A stretch of 6,158 nucleotides of DNA from Phycisphaerales bacterium. GTDB taxonomy: Bacteria > Planctomycetota > Phycisphaerae > Phycisphaerales > UBA1924. The notes below the pieces were generated by a model. It saw nothing but the letters and a program-made list of their open reading frames with translations. It was not told the origin of the DNA and made no database searches. The stretch lies in NCBI GenBank assembly GCA_026982035.1, contig JALSHW010000023.1:1-6158 (forward strand), read 5' to 3'. Both the position numbers and the translations under genes were made by a program. Positions 1-5,344 of this stretch are shown here, piece after piece; the stretch's first letter is position 1; each line of letters begins with the position of its first letter.

Positions 1-104
1 CCATAGATAAAATCCTTGATATACGACCGCTTGGTGTCCCCAGCCAGCCGCTCCCGAATCGCATCAGGAGAATGATCCGCATGAATGTCGTGATGATGGC
101 TCAT
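1..104 (-). CDS. N-terminus of a VIT1/CCC1-family iron/manganese transporter (partial)
   Basis: Reading the minus strand from the ATG at 104-102 gives an open frame to the window edge (34 codons plus 2 bases). The product starts MSHHHDIHADHSPDAIRERL and continues with a basic stretch ending in KDFIYG. In one branch of VIT1/CCC1-family proteins (membrane transporters moving Fe2+/Mn2+ out of the cytosol), a His-rich head followed by an 'AIRxRLAxGxxxSYxxDxxYG' segment leads directly into the first membrane helix, so the match is to the pre-membrane region only. The cluster of five His in the first eleven residues fits metal binding. No membrane segment lies inside the window, so the assignment rests on about 25 residues recognised from memory. 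The gene is divergent from the lpxR-like gene. Its start is supported by a TAnnnT box 7 nt upstream. Confidence 0.55.
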   Translation of the reverse strand, partial: MSHHHDIHADHSPDAIRERLAGDTKRSYIKDFIY

Positions 105-111
105 AGCACTC

Positions 112-117
112 ACTCTA
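112..117 (-). promoter_or_regulatory. Candidate -10 box (TAGAGT) for the leftward transporter gene
   Basis: TAGAGT on the minus strand ends 7 nt before the ATG at 104. No Shine-Dalgarno sequence lies between them. The spacing puts the transcription start at or next to the start codon, as in leaderless genes. No convincing -35 box is seen. Confidence 0.4.
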
Positions 118-161
118 TCGGCCAGTTCCACCGAAGAATCCACAATGCAGTTCCTGTACGC

Positions 162-167
162 TATTAT
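162..167 (+). promoter_or_regulatory. Candidate -10 box (TATTAT) for the lpxR-like gene
   Basis: TATTAT is followed by CCACCC and then the ATG at 174. The 6-nt distance predicts transcription starting at the A of the ATG, and there is no ribosome binding site. The -35 position (about 139-144, TCCACA) is a poor match to TTGACA. Confidence 0.45.
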
Positions 168-173
168 CCACCC

Positions 174-1283
174 ATGATCCATAGCCATTGGCTCAAATCA
201 CTCGCCATCTCGCTGGCTTTGATCGGCTCGATCTCCACCGCTATCGCCCAATCAGACAACAAATCCACCATCCAAGCCCAGCACGCCATCAATTCCGGAA
301 CCGACCCCCGCGACGATTCTTGGACAGCCCTCCTCGATGTCTCCCGCTACACCTTCCGCGACATCACCTTCTACTGGGACAACGACGGCACCACCCCAGG
401 CGTCATCAAAGATTCCGACCGCTACTACACCAACGGCGCCGCCATCGAACTGAGCTTCAATCCAAACCTCTCTCCAGCCCTGGCCAACCATCTGGCTTCA
501 CCAGACCAATGGAACAATCCACGCTTCGGTGTAGGCATCGCCATCAAACAACGAATCTACACCCCCGCCGACATCAGTCTCACCAACCCGCCACCCCGCG
601 ACCACCCCTACGGCGGCTACCTCGCATTCGGATTCACCTTCCAACGAGCCGATAACAAGACCCACGACAGCTTCACCCTCGACCTGGGAGTTGTAGGCCC
701 AGGAAGCGCAAGTGAATCCATCCAAAAATGGATCCACAGCACCTTCCCCGAAGAAATCGATCCCAAGGGCTGGGAAACCCAAATCCCAACCGAACCCACC
801 ATCAACTTCGCATTCACCCGCACATGGAAATCCGAAAAAGCAAACATCGCAGGCGTAGAAATCGAAATGCTCCCCACACTTGGCTTCGATTTCGGAAATG
901 TCCTCATCAGCGCCCGTTCATCCATGACCCTCCGAGCCGGAAAAAATCTCCCCACAGACTTCGGCCCACCCAACATGCTCACCCAAAAAGACCACACCGT
1001 CCGCGCCAGCCAATCCTCCGACGCTCCCTGGTCTCTCTACGCCTTCTCCCGCCTAGGCGTTGATGTCATCGCCCGCGACATGTTCCTCGATGGCCCAATC
1101 TTCACCAGCTCCCGCTCAGCCAAACGCGAACCCTTCGTCACCACCTTCTCCTTCGGATTCATGGCCCGCTACAAAAGCGTCTACATCGGCTGGGCCCAAC
1201 ACATCCAAACCGAACGCTTCAAACTCCAACCCGACGACCAAACCTGGGGCTCCATCATCCTCGGCTGCTCATTCGATTGGTAG
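174..1283 (+). CDS. lpxR: LpxR-family (DUF2219) lipid A deacylase-like outer membrane protein
   Basis: The product is a 369-residue outer-membrane beta-barrel protein. LpxR of Salmonella is a Ca2+-dependent lipase that removes the 3'-acyloxyacyl chain of lipid A at the cell surface. Residues 1-25 form a signal peptide: short basic head, hydrophobic core LAISLALIGSIS, then AIA before Q26. Family landmarks follow: WDND at 68-71, DRYYTNG at 82-88, HPYGGYL at 144-150, LGVVGPGS at 171-178, and IQKWIH at 183-188, where H188 aligns by context with the proposed catalytic His of Salmonella LpxR. The protein ends in CSFDW, and a C-terminal aromatic is typical of the barrel assembly signal. The frame is open upstream to 72, but those codons run into the divergent gene, and the signal peptide fixes the start at 174. 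The gene appears monocistronic, 71 bp before purE. The family call is firm; the exact lipid substrate in this organism is inferred. Confidence 0.85.
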   Translation: MIHSHWLKSLAISLALIGSISTAIAQSDNKSTIQAQHAINSGTDPRDDSWTALLDVSRYTFRDITFYWDNDGTTPGVIKDSDRYYTNGAAIELSFNPNLSPALANHLASPDQWNNPRFGVGIAIKQRIYTPADISLTNPPPRDHPYGGYLAFGFTFQRADNKTHDSFTLDLGVVGPGSASESIQKWIHSTFPEEIDPKGWETQIPTEPTINFAFTRTWKSEKANIAGVEIEMLPTLGFDFGNVLISARSSMTLRAGKNLPTDFGPPNMLTQKDHTVRASQSSDAPWSLYAFSRLGVDVIARDMFLDGPIFTSSRSAKREPFVTTFSFGFMARYKSVYIGWAQHIQTERFKLQPDDQTWGSIILGCSFDW

Positions 1284-1302
1284 ATTCTGATTGGTAGATT
1301 CT
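1275..1302 (+). repeat. Perfect 14-bp tandem duplication across the lpxR stop codon
   Basis: GATTGGTAGATTCT occurs at 1275-1288 and again at 1289-1302 with no mismatch. The first copy encodes the last two residues (Asp-Trp) and the TAG stop; the second lies in the 3' untranslated region. It looks like a recent replication-slippage duplication. The lpxR reading frame is not affected. Confidence 0.9.
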
Positions 1303-1343
1303 TCCTGCCAAATCATGTTCTCAAAAGACGGTCAAAGAGCAGC

Positions 1344-1349
1344 TACAAT
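1344..1349 (+). promoter_or_regulatory. Candidate -10 box (TACAAT) for purE-purK
   Basis: TACAAT ends 5 nt before the purE ATG at 1355, and the gap is CCCCC, so no ribosome binding site exists. This implies a leaderless purEK message. No clear -35 box at 17 nt; TTCTCA at 1318-1323 is 20 nt upstream. No PurR-like palindrome was seen. Confidence 0.45.
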
Positions 1350-1354
1350 CCCCC

Positions 1355-1867
1355 ATGACCACGCCACCCCCCTCCCCCCTCATCAGCATCGTCATGGGCT
1401 CCACATCCGACTGGTCAGGAACGATGGAACACGCCTCGGCCATCCTCGATACACTAGCCATCCCCCACGAAACCAAAATCGTCTCCGCCCACCGCACCCC
1501 AGACCTCCTCACCCAACACGCCAAAGAAGCCCGCAGCCGAGGCATCCAAGTCATCATCGCCGGCGCAGGCGGAGCCGCCCATCTCCCAGGCATGATCGCC
1601 GCCATGACCACCCTCCCCGTCATCGGCGTCCCCGTCCAAAGCAAAGCCCTCCAAGGCCTCGACTCACTCCTCTCCATCGCACAAATGCCCGCAGGCATCC
1701 CCGTCGCCACCGTCGCCATCGGAAAAGCCGGCGCAACCAACGCCGGACTCCTCGCCGCTTCAATCCTGGCAAATCAATACCCAGACATCCTCACCCGCCT
1801 GGAACAGTTCCGCACCGACCAAACCCAAGCCGTCCTCAACAACCCAGATCCGAGATCGGGATTATGA
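1355..1867 (+). CDS. purE: N5-carboxyaminoimidazole ribonucleotide mutase PurE
   Basis: This 170-residue cytosolic enzyme converts N5-CAIR to CAIR, the second half of the AIR-to-CAIR conversion in de novo purine synthesis. It matches class I PurE end to end: VMGSTSDW at 13-20 (phosphate and nucleotide loop), SAHRTP at 44-49 with the catalytic H46, then [14 protein letters not shown], a [14 protein letters not shown] segment, [14 protein letters not shown], and a C-terminal ENPDPR-like tail reading NNPDPR. Length is normal for the family. Presence of purK directly downstream supports the N5-CAIR mutase (class I) role rather than a class II AIR carboxylase. Its TGA stop overlaps the purK ATG. 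Codons end almost exclusively in C or A. Confidence 0.97.
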   Translation: MTTPPPSPLISIVMGSTSDWSGTMEHASAILDTLAIPHETKIVSAHRTPDLLTQHAKEARSRGIQVIIAGAGGAAHLPGMIAAMTTLPVIGVPVQSKALQGLDSLLSIAQMPAGIPVATVAIGKAGATNAGLLAASILANQYPDILTRLEQFRTDQTQAVLNNPDPRSGL

Positions 1868-3003
1868 GCGATACAAACTCGGCCCAACAAACCAAATCAG
1901 TCGGAATCATCGGCGGCGGACAACTCGCCCAAATGCTCGCCCAATCCGTCAAACACCTCAATATCCAATGCACCGTCCTGGATCCAAACCCAAACTGCTG
2001 CGCCACCAATACACGCGGCAACTGCCAACAAATCACCGCCAACTACGATGACCAAAAAGCCCTCATCAAACTCGCCCAATCCTCAACCGTCGTCACCTAC
2101 GAGTTCGAAAATGTCCCCGGCCAAGGCGCAACCCTCATCGAAAAACACGGCTCAATCCACCCCTCACCCAAAGCACTCAGCATCTCCCAAGACCGCCTCA
2201 GCGAACGGGCCATGTTCGCCGACCTCAACATCCCAACCCCTCCCTACGCACCAGTCGAAAATCTCGACCAACTCCGCGCCGCCCTCAGCACCATCGGCAC
2301 CCCCGCAATCCTCAAATCCAGAACCCTCGGCTACGACGGCAAAGGACAAGTCCTCATCAACGACCCATCCAAAGCGCCCCAAGCATGGGACACCCTCGGC
2401 CATGTCCCCGCAATCCTCGATGGCTTCATCGAGTTCACCCGCGAACTCTCCATCATCGCCACCCGCTCAACCCAAGGCCACATCGAATACTACCCACTCA
2501 GCGAAAACATTCACCGAGGCGGAATCCTCCGACTCTCTAAGGCACCCGCCACCAACATCGACGACAACCTTGCCAATCAAGCCAAGACCGCCGCCAAAAA
2601 CATCCTCGAACATTTCAACTATGTCGGCACCCTCGCCGTCGAGTTCTTCCAAATCCAATCCGATCAAGGCCCACTCCTCCTCGCCAACGAAATCGCCCCA
2701 AGAGTCCACAACACCGGACACTGGACCATCGAAGGCGCAAAAACAAGCCAGTTCGAAAACCACATGCGAGCCGTCCTGGGCATGGAACTCGGCAGCCCAG
2801 AACCCATCGGCTACAGCGCCATGATCAACCTCATCGGCGACGAACCACGCCCCGGCTCAATGGACGCCATGCCCAAAGCCCACATCCATCTCTACGGCAA
2901 AGAACCCCGCCCCGGACGAAAAATCGGACACATCACCCTCAACGCCCCAACCCAAAACGAACTCAACGCCCTACTCGAACGCTTCACCAGAATCATCGGC
3001 TAA
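1864..3003 (+). CDS. purK: N5-carboxyaminoimidazole ribonucleotide synthase PurK
   Basis: This 379-residue ATP-grasp enzyme carboxylates AIR with bicarbonate and ATP to give N5-CAIR, the PurE substrate. Visible landmarks are the N-terminal dinucleotide-like loop [13 protein letters not shown] (13-25), VTYEFENVP, the ATP-grasp entry [22 protein letters not shown], the central [15 protein letters not shown], and the metal- and substrate-binding signature [18 protein letters not shown] followed by TSQFENH. The C-terminal domain ends [16 protein letters not shown]. The start is ATG at 1864, overlapping the purE stop as ATGA, which indicates translational coupling. The same frame is open upstream to 1291, but that stretch is only the shadow frame of purE (Pro/Arg/His-rich). 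Length is slightly above the roughly 355 residues of E. coli PurK. Confidence 0.97.
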   Translation: MSDTNSAQQTKSVGIIGGGQLAQMLAQSVKHLNIQCTVLDPNPNCCATNTRGNCQQITANYDDQKALIKLAQSSTVVTYEFENVPGQGATLIEKHGSIHPSPKALSISQDRLSERAMFADLNIPTPPYAPVENLDQLRAALSTIGTPAILKSRTLGYDGKGQVLINDPSKAPQAWDTLGHVPAILDGFIEFTRELSIIATRSTQGHIEYYPLSENIHRGGILRLSKAPATNIDDNLANQAKTAAKNILEHFNYVGTLAVEFFQIQSDQGPLLLANEIAPRVHNTGHWTIEGAKTSQFENHMRAVLGMELGSPEPIGYSAMINLIGDEPRPGSMDAMPKAHIHLYGKEPRPGRKIGHITLNAPTQNELNALLERFTRIIG

Positions 3004-3024
3004 ACCACATCCAACCAACGACTC

Positions 3025-3131
3025 CGGGTGCCACTACTCGCCGTCTTCGGCGCAGTAGTGTCTTCAATCTGTCAGCATATTTGAAATGTCTAAGACACTA
3101 CTGCGCATAAGAATGCGAGTAGTGGCACCCG
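3025..3131. repeat. REPIN/BIME-like element: two inverted 29-nt bulged hairpins
   Basis: Positions 3025-3064 and 3092-3131 form 40-nt inverted arms, 36 of 40 positions complementary, around a 27-nt loop (3065-3091). The perfect blocks are 17 bp (3025-3041 with 3115-3131) and 15 bp (3050-3064 with 3092-3106). Each arm also folds on its own. Left: 3032-3038 with 3054-3060, then 3039-3043 with 3048-3052, tetraloop TCTT, bulge C3053. Right: 3096-3102 with 3118-3124, then 3104-3108 with 3113-3117, tetraloop AAGA, bulge G3103. All four mismatches between arms fall in two base pairs of these small stems and are compensatory (CG/CG on the left, AT/AT on the right). The outer ends read GGGTGCCACT and AGTGGCACCC. 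This is the architecture of a REP doublet. It lies in the convergent gap after purK and the glycosyltransferase gene and could also act as a two-way terminator, although no T-run follows. Genomic copy number is unknown. Confidence 0.85.
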
Positions 3132-3163
3132 ACAATTCATTTGAACCCGACAGTTTATTTGAA
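3128..3163 (-). repeat. Imperfect 18-bp tandem repeat across the glycosyltransferase stop codon
   Basis: Positions 3128-3145 and 3146-3163 are adjacent 18-bp copies, matching at 16 of 18 positions, each of the plan CCCGACA-nTTn-ATTTGAA on the plus strand. The copy nearer the gene contains its last codons Phe-Lys and the TAA stop. The other copy touches the outer end of the palindromic element (3128-3131 shared). A third ATTTGAA lies in the element's loop at 3079-3085. Confidence 0.8.
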
Positions 3164-3907
3164 GAGGTTGTATTTCACAATACACCACAACGCCTCCACC
3201 CCATCCTTCCACCCAATCTTCTTCCCCTCATCATAAGTCCGCCCCGCATACGAAATCGGAACCTCATAAATCCGCAAAGGCCGATACAACTTGGTTTCCG
3301 GATCTTCAACTTTCGCCTTGGCCAATTTCGCCACCAACTCCGGCTCAAGCCCAAACCGATCCTCAGTAATCCGAATATTCTTGATCGCTTCTTTGGTAAA
3401 CGCCTTGTACCCACACTCAATATCCGTCAGATTCAGATTGCTGAGCATATTGGAAAACAGCGTAATGATCCGATTGGCGATTGAATGCCAGTAGTACAAC
3501 ACCCGATGCGTCTGTCCAAGAAACCGCGTCCCGATCACCGCATCGGCGCGCCCATCCAAAATCGGCCCAAGCACCGCATCATGTTCAGCCGGATCATATT
3601 CCATATCCGCATCCTGAATAATCAGCACATCACACCCATCATTGATCGCTCGCATAAACCCCACATTGATCGCCGAGCCCTTCCCCTGATTCGATGGCTG
3701 ATGAATCACCTGCACCCCTTCTTGATGTCCAAACCGGCTCAAGATCGCATTGGACCCATCCGTCGAGCCATCGTTAATAAAGTACACCCGCCGCTCAACG
3801 GGTGTTCCATCAGGCATCACCGGCACAGGCGTGGCTTGCAGCCGCTCAAACATCCGCTCAAGCAACTTCTCTTCGTTATACACCGGAATGAGTACACCAA
3901 GAATCAT
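3155..3907 (-). CDS. Family 2 glycosyltransferase, polyprenyl-phosphate sugar synthase-like
   Basis: The 250-residue GT-A fold enzyme resembles dolichol/polyprenol-phosphate mannose or glucose synthases, which move a sugar from a nucleotide donor to a lipid phosphate at the inner face of the membrane. Seen in order: VLIPVYNEE (5-13) at the N-terminal strand, INDGSTDGS (44-52) for nucleotide binding, NQGKGSAINVGF (73-84), the DxD-type metal motif QDADMEYDP (98-106), GTRF (126-129), and TDIECGYKAF (161-170), characteristic of this subgroup. There is no hydrophobic C-terminal segment, so it would be soluble or peripheral. The start ATG lies 2 nt after the mutY stop (TAAACATG), indicating cotranscription, with no Shine-Dalgarno sequence. 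The sugar and acceptor cannot be told from sequence. Third codon positions favour G/T, opposite to the plus-strand genes. Confidence 0.9.
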   Translation of the reverse strand: MILGVLIPVYNEEKLLERMFERLQATPVPVMPDGTPVERRVYFINDGSTDGSNAILSRFGHQEGVQVIHQPSNQGKGSAINVGFMRAINDGCDVLIIQDADMEYDPAEHDAVLGPILDGRADAVIGTRFLGQTHRVLYYWHSIANRIITLFSNMLSNLNLTDIECGYKAFTKEAIKNIRITEDRFGLEPELVAKLAKAKVEDPETKLYRPLRIYEVPISYAGRTYDEGKKIGWKDGVEALWCIVKYNLFK

Positions 3908-3909
3908 GT

Positions 3910-4929
3910 TTACAGTGTATCGCCAATTTTGAGGATTCGCCTTTGTGCATTGGAAACTCCCCGCGATTCAATCTCAGCCCGGCTCAAAAACCGCTGCCCC
4001 TCCTGAATCTCCCAAGAATCACACCGATACACATCAAACCGAACAATCCGATGCGTCGTCTGATGCACAAACGATTCAATCAACTCAGCCCCCTGGCCAA
4101 CCTCAGCAGCAGTGGGGCGGCTCTCCTCCTCAACCGTCGGCACCTGCCACATATTCCCCCACATCCCATCAGCAGCCCGCTGCTCAAACAACACCCGCCC
4201 CTCCCCATCAACACACAACACCGAAGCACAATACAACGCCTTCCGCTTGGCCCGTGGTTTCGGAGGCGGCACCGACTCCGTCGTCCCCGCCTTGAACGAT
4301 TCACAAAATCCCGCCACCGGACACCGATCACACCCAATCCGCTTGGGCGTGCAAATCGTCGCACCCAACTCCATCAACGCCTCATTCAAAACCCCCGGCT
4401 CATCCGCCACCCCAACCAACCCCGCCGCCCATTCCCAAGCCCACTTGATCGTCTTGGGATCCGTCTGCTGATCCGCGTTATTCCCCAGCCGCTGCAACAC
4501 CCGCATCACATTCCCATCAACCAACGGCTCACGCAACCCAAAAACCATCGAAGCCATCGCCCCCGCTGTATACCGACCAATCCCAGGCAACGACATCAAC
4601 TCCCCAACATCACGCGGAATCACCCCGCCGTGATTCTCGACGATTGCCTTGGCACAAGCATGAAGCATCCGAGCCCGCCGATAATACCCAAGCCCAGACC
4701 AAGCCCCAAGCACCTCCTCCTCACTTGCCCCCGCCAACTCCTCAACACTCGGAAACCGCTCAACAAAAGGTCCAAACCTCTCCAACACCCGCGACACCTG
4801 CGTCTGCTGCAACATAAACTCACTCACCAACGACCAATACGGCTCCCGTGGCTCAATCCGCCAAGGCAAAGGCCTCATCGCCCCCCCAAACCACCCCTCA
4901 AGCAACTGACAAATCTCAGTATCACTCAT
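3910..4929 (-). CDS. mutY: A/G-specific adenine glycosylase MutY
   Basis: This 339-residue base-excision repair enzyme removes adenine mispaired with 8-oxoguanine. In order: PLPWR (20-24), SEFMLQQTQV (36-45) with catalytic E37, SGLGYYRRAR (78-87), the helix-hairpin-helix SLPGIGRYTAG (113-123), and VDGNVMRVL (137-145) with catalytic D138. The [4Fe-4S] cluster ligands are C193, C200, C203 and C209 in the classic CX6CX2CX5C spacing. A C-terminal NUDIX-like domain for 8-oxoG recognition begins near residue 225 and includes WQVP and HQTTHRI. Starting at the ATG at 4929 puts the catalytic residues at the same numbers as in E. coli MutY (E37, D138) and overlaps the upstream gene by 8 nt (ATGAGTGA). 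An in-frame ATG at 4953 would add eight residues but sits deeper in the neighbour. GGTGG lies 5 nt before the chosen ATG. Confidence 0.96.
   Translation of the reverse strand: MSDTEICQLLEGWFGGAMRPLPWRIEPREPYWSLVSEFMLQQTQVSRVLERFGPFVERFPSVEELAGASEEEVLGAWSGLGYYRRARMLHACAKAIVENHGGVIPRDVGELMSLPGIGRYTAGAMASMVFGLREPLVDGNVMRVLQRLGNNADQQTDPKTIKWAWEWAAGLVGVADEPGVLNEALMELGATICTPKRIGCDRCPVAGFCESFKAGTTESVPPPKPRAKRKALYCASVLCVDGEGRVLFEQRAADGMWGNMWQVPTVEEESRPTAAEVGQGAELIESFVHQTTHRIVRFDVYRCDSWEIQEGQRFLSRAEIESRGVSNAQRRILKIGDTL
3914..3919 (-). promoter_or_regulatory. Possible internal -10 box (TACACT) before the glycosyltransferase gene
   Basis: TACACT lies within the last codons of mutY and ends 6 nt (GTAAAC) before the ATG at 3907. 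It repeats the TAnnnT-plus-short-gap pattern of the other starts and could give a leaderless transcript of the last gene alone. A TAnnnT box is not rare by chance, and no -35 is seen. Confidence 0.25.
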
Positions 4930-5188
4930 CGATCCCACCAATCGCCTTCCCAATCTGACTCTTCAGCACCCCCCAGCCGGTCTGATCGGTAAAGCACACC
5001 GACACAAACTCCATATGAATCAGCACATTGCTCACCCCATCGCATCCAAGAATCGCCGCCGCCAGCGGATCATCCGACCCCTTCGAAGCATCAAACACCG
5101 ACACAATCCGCCCAGGCATCGGCTCAACAATCAACTTCCGCGCCAGCGGATTCGGAGTCTCTTCAACCCGCTTGATTGTGTAGCCCAT
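4922..5188 (-). CDS. Stand-alone Nfu/NifU N-terminal domain protein
   Basis: The 88-residue protein matches the Nfu_N domain, found at the N-terminus of Nfu-type iron-sulfur carrier proteins. Seen: the opening strand IKRVEETPNPLARKLIVE with the hallmark ETPNP, then DDPLAAAILGCDGVSNVLI and a late FVSVCFTDQTGWGVLKSQIGKAI segment corresponding to the family's VF...FITVTK...W..LK..I pattern. It lacks the C-terminal CXXC NifU domain that binds the cluster, so it cannot carry a cluster in the usual Nfu way and may act as a protein-protein module. The start ATG at 5188 is preceded by AGAGGA at 6 nt; ATG codons at 5191 and 5203 and a TTG at 5242 are in frame but less well placed. It is the first gene of an operon with the Fe-S enzyme MutY, overlapping it by 8 nt. 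Confidence 0.8.
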   Translation of the reverse strand: MGYTIKRVEETPNPLARKLIVEPMPGRIVSVFDASKGSDDPLAAAILGCDGVSNVLIHMEFVSVCFTDQTGWGVLKSQIGKAIGGIDE

Positions 5189-5194
5189 CATCAA

Positions 5195-5200
5195 TCCTCT
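5195..5200 (-). promoter_or_regulatory. Ribosome binding site (AGAGGA) of the Nfu-like gene
   Basis: AGAGGA on the minus strand lies 6 nt before the ATG at 5188 and only 3 nt before the ATG at 5191. This decides the start in favour of 5188. Confidence 0.55.
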
Positions 5201-5241
5201 CATTGACCGACCCAAGCAATCAAAACAGTGCATGAGACGCA

Positions 5242-5247
5242 ATTATC
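5242..5247 (-). promoter_or_regulatory. Candidate -10 box (GATAAT) of the Nfu-like/mutY/glycosyltransferase operon
   Basis: GATAAT on the minus strand has a weak upstream hexamer TGCTTT (5270-5265) at 17-bp spacing. It would give a leader of about 45-50 nt containing the AGAGGA site. It abuts the dyad at 5246-5263 and the opposing cdaA -10 box, so the two promoters would compete. Confidence 0.3.
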
Positions 5248-5263
5248 GGTTAGAATCAACCGA
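5246..5263. promoter_or_regulatory. Perfect dyad TCGGTT-n6-AACCGA in the divergent promoter region
   Basis: TCGGTT (5246-5251) and AACCGA (5258-5263) are exact reverse complements around AGAATC. The dyad overlaps the candidate -10 boxes of both divergent operons, so a dimeric regulator bound here could block both. It could equally form a short RNA hairpin. Confidence 0.5.
5251..5256 (+). promoter_or_regulatory. Candidate -10 box (TAGAAT) of cdaA
   Basis: TAGAAT fits the TAnnnT pattern of the other candidate promoters here, but lies 88 nt upstream of the cdaA GTG. That predicts an untranslated leader of about 80 nt carrying the second dyad and the C5A3 repeat. No good -35 hexamer at 17 bp (GTGCAT). 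Confidence 0.35.
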
Positions 5264-5276
5264 CAAAGCATATTCC

Positions 5277-5294
5277 AGCATGTCTCACCATGCT
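5277..5294 (+). promoter_or_regulatory. Perfect dyad AGCATG-n6-CATGCT in the cdaA leader
   Basis: AGCATG (5277-5282) and CATGCT (5289-5294) are exact reverse complements around TCTCAC, giving the same 6-6-6 layout as the dyad at 5246-5263. The centres are 31 bp apart, close to three helical turns. It is downstream of the likely cdaA start site, so it would be either a roadblock operator or a leader hairpin. An alternative 6-bp pairing (5266-5271 with 5290-5295) is also possible. Confidence 0.5.
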
Positions 5295-5311
5295 TATCGT
5301 CCAATACACCA

Positions 5312-5335
5312 CCCCCAAACCCCCAAACCCCCAAA
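5312..5335 (+). repeat. Three tandem copies of CCCCCAAA in the cdaA leader
   Basis: An 8-bp unit of five C and three A repeats exactly three times immediately before the ribosome site. The minus strand therefore carries three G5 tracts spaced by TTT, followed by shorter G runs. This is a slippage-prone microsatellite with quadruplex potential on the template strand. Confidence 0.85.
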
Positions 5336-5338
5336 AGG
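5333..5338 (+). promoter_or_regulatory. Ribosome binding site (AAAAGG) of cdaA
   Basis: AAAAGG lies 6 nt before the GTG at 5345. No in-frame ATG, GTG or TTG exists between 5279 and 5345, so this decides the start. The site overlaps the end of the C5A3 repeat, which means repeat-length changes would move it next to different leader sequence. Confidence 0.5.
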
Positions 5339-5344
5339 CAGCCC

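Noticed and set aside
72..173. Earlier start of the lpxR-like gene
   Set aside because: It would overlap the divergent transporter gene and bury the clean signal peptide that begins at 174.
1291..1863. Upstream in-frame extension of purK by 191 codons
   Set aside because: It covers purE in another frame and gives a Pro/Arg/His-rich sequence with no similarity to a domain. The ATGA overlap at 1864 marks the PurK start.
3025..3131. Integron attC site or simple intrinsic terminator
   Set aside because: No RYYYAAC/GTTRRRY core ends and no integrase or cassette context. No T-run follows the stem on either strand, and the double-hairpin covariation fits a REP doublet better.
3943..4992. Long open frame (349 codons) on the plus strand opposite mutY
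   Set aside because: It is antisense to a clear MutY. Its translation is dominated by Pro, Arg, His and Leu, as expected from reading the C-rich complement. No domain is recognisable.
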